From assembly GCA_947454215.1 (NCBI GenBank), contig CANGJN010000040.1, forward strand, positions 1 through 6,246: DNA of 6,246 nucleotides, in the 5' to 3' direction. Source of the stretch: Neisseriaceae bacterium (GTDB lineage: Bacteria; Pseudomonadota; Gammaproteobacteria; Burkholderiales; UBA11063). Both the position numbers and the translations under genes were made by a program. Shown here one piece after another: positions 5,947 to 6,246 of this stretch. A model generated the notes under the pieces. The model had not been told where the DNA came from and ran no database searches. It saw only the letters and a program-made list of their open reading frames with translations. How positions within the stretch are numbered: position 1 is the stretch's first letter; the number at the start of each line of letters is the position of its first letter.

Positions 5947-6246
5947 ATGTATATCAAAAAAACATTACAGTCTAAAAACAAAACCACATTCCATACTTTC
6001 CGTTTATTTCGTATTTATAGAGATATTAATCATAAAATAATAAATAAAAAGTTTTAAATTTAGGTGTTTATTTTACATAACGATTCATGGAAAATATTAT
6101 GTGATTTTAATAGATAAACCCAGCTCTAATTGTAGTGACATAATTGTAAAATAAAAAAACATGCTACTGATTTACTTTATTAATTTTTTAAAGGCGTTAA
6201 AAATAGTTTAAACTTAAAGACAACAAATAAAATATCTATTAAAAAA
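5947..6246 (+). pseudogene. Decayed IS1634/IS4-type transposase, N-terminal part, frameshifted
   Basis: IS1634-family transposases typically begin with a (M)(Y/F)IRRT...YxTFRLVxS.R..GKVRQxTLLNLGxHF region followed by ..WPLLC..I. Here ATG 5947 begins MYIKKT, then FHTFRLFRIYRD, and stops at 6055-6057. VLNLGVYFT continues this in another frame at 6051-6077. HNDSWKILCDFNR continues in the first frame at 6076-6114, and IDKP follows in a third frame at 6110-6121. An open segment from 6193 to the window end (GVKNSLNLKTTNKISIKK) may belong to the next part. At least three frame changes and several stops make it non-functional. AAAGG at 5933-5937 is a leftover ribosome binding site. The remainder lies beyond the window. 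Confidence 0.6.

Noticed and set aside
5521..6246. tRNA or other structured RNA gene
   Set aside because: No TTCGA-type T-loop, acceptor stem pairing or other recognisable RNA gene signature was found on either strand.

Overview
The window is very A+T-rich (about 30% G+C by eye) and holds three sizeable genes, then roughly 700 bases of mostly non-coding DNA that ends in a decayed insertion sequence. The HtpG chaperone gives the best hint of the organism. Stretches such as FIMDDAEKLLPNYLRF and the middle-domain NISREILQ segment look gammaproteobacterial. Together with the low G+C, the exported chitinase and the host-directed look of the first gene, this suggests a host-associated gammaproteobacterium of the Legionellales/Francisellales kind. 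That placement is inference; no rRNA or other marker is present.

Bases 1-1536 (+): the 3' part of a gene whose start lies before the window, because the frame is open from base 1. It resembles a trypsin-fold (S1) protease: a YLLTDKNCF block sits where such enzymes have (W/Y)VLTAAHCF, and an EDTGGPLL block sits where they have GDSGGPLV. The catalytic His is Asn and the catalytic Ser is Thr, so it is probably a pseudoprotease or a much altered enzyme. It ends in a tail with two 126-bp-period tandem repeats. A degenerate third repeat lies in frame and in register past the stop codon, so the gene was probably once longer (to 1710).

Bases 1739-3360 (+): a self-contained chitinase transcription unit, with an extended -10 promoter, a ribosome binding site, an exported GH18 enzyme of 501 residues and a perfect 12-bp-stem hairpin after the stop. 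The catalytic motif reads DGINIDWE instead of DGxDxDxE, and the usual MxYD motif is MAFD.

Bases 3616-5499 (-): a complete htpG (bacterial Hsp90), convergent with the chitinase gene, with its own extended -10 promoter. Bases 3361-3615 between the two hold only AT-rich DNA and an imperfect hairpin.

Bases 5514-6246: no intact gene. There is an AT palindrome, one doubtful 39-codon ORF, and from about 5947 to the window end the frameshifted N-terminal part of an IS1634/IS4-type transposase, possibly with its IS end near 5881.

The genes do not form one operon. The pseudoprotease and chitinase share a strand and could both act outside the cytoplasm on host material, but the chitinase has its own promoter. 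htpG is a housekeeping chaperone and the IS remnant marks past mobile-element activity.
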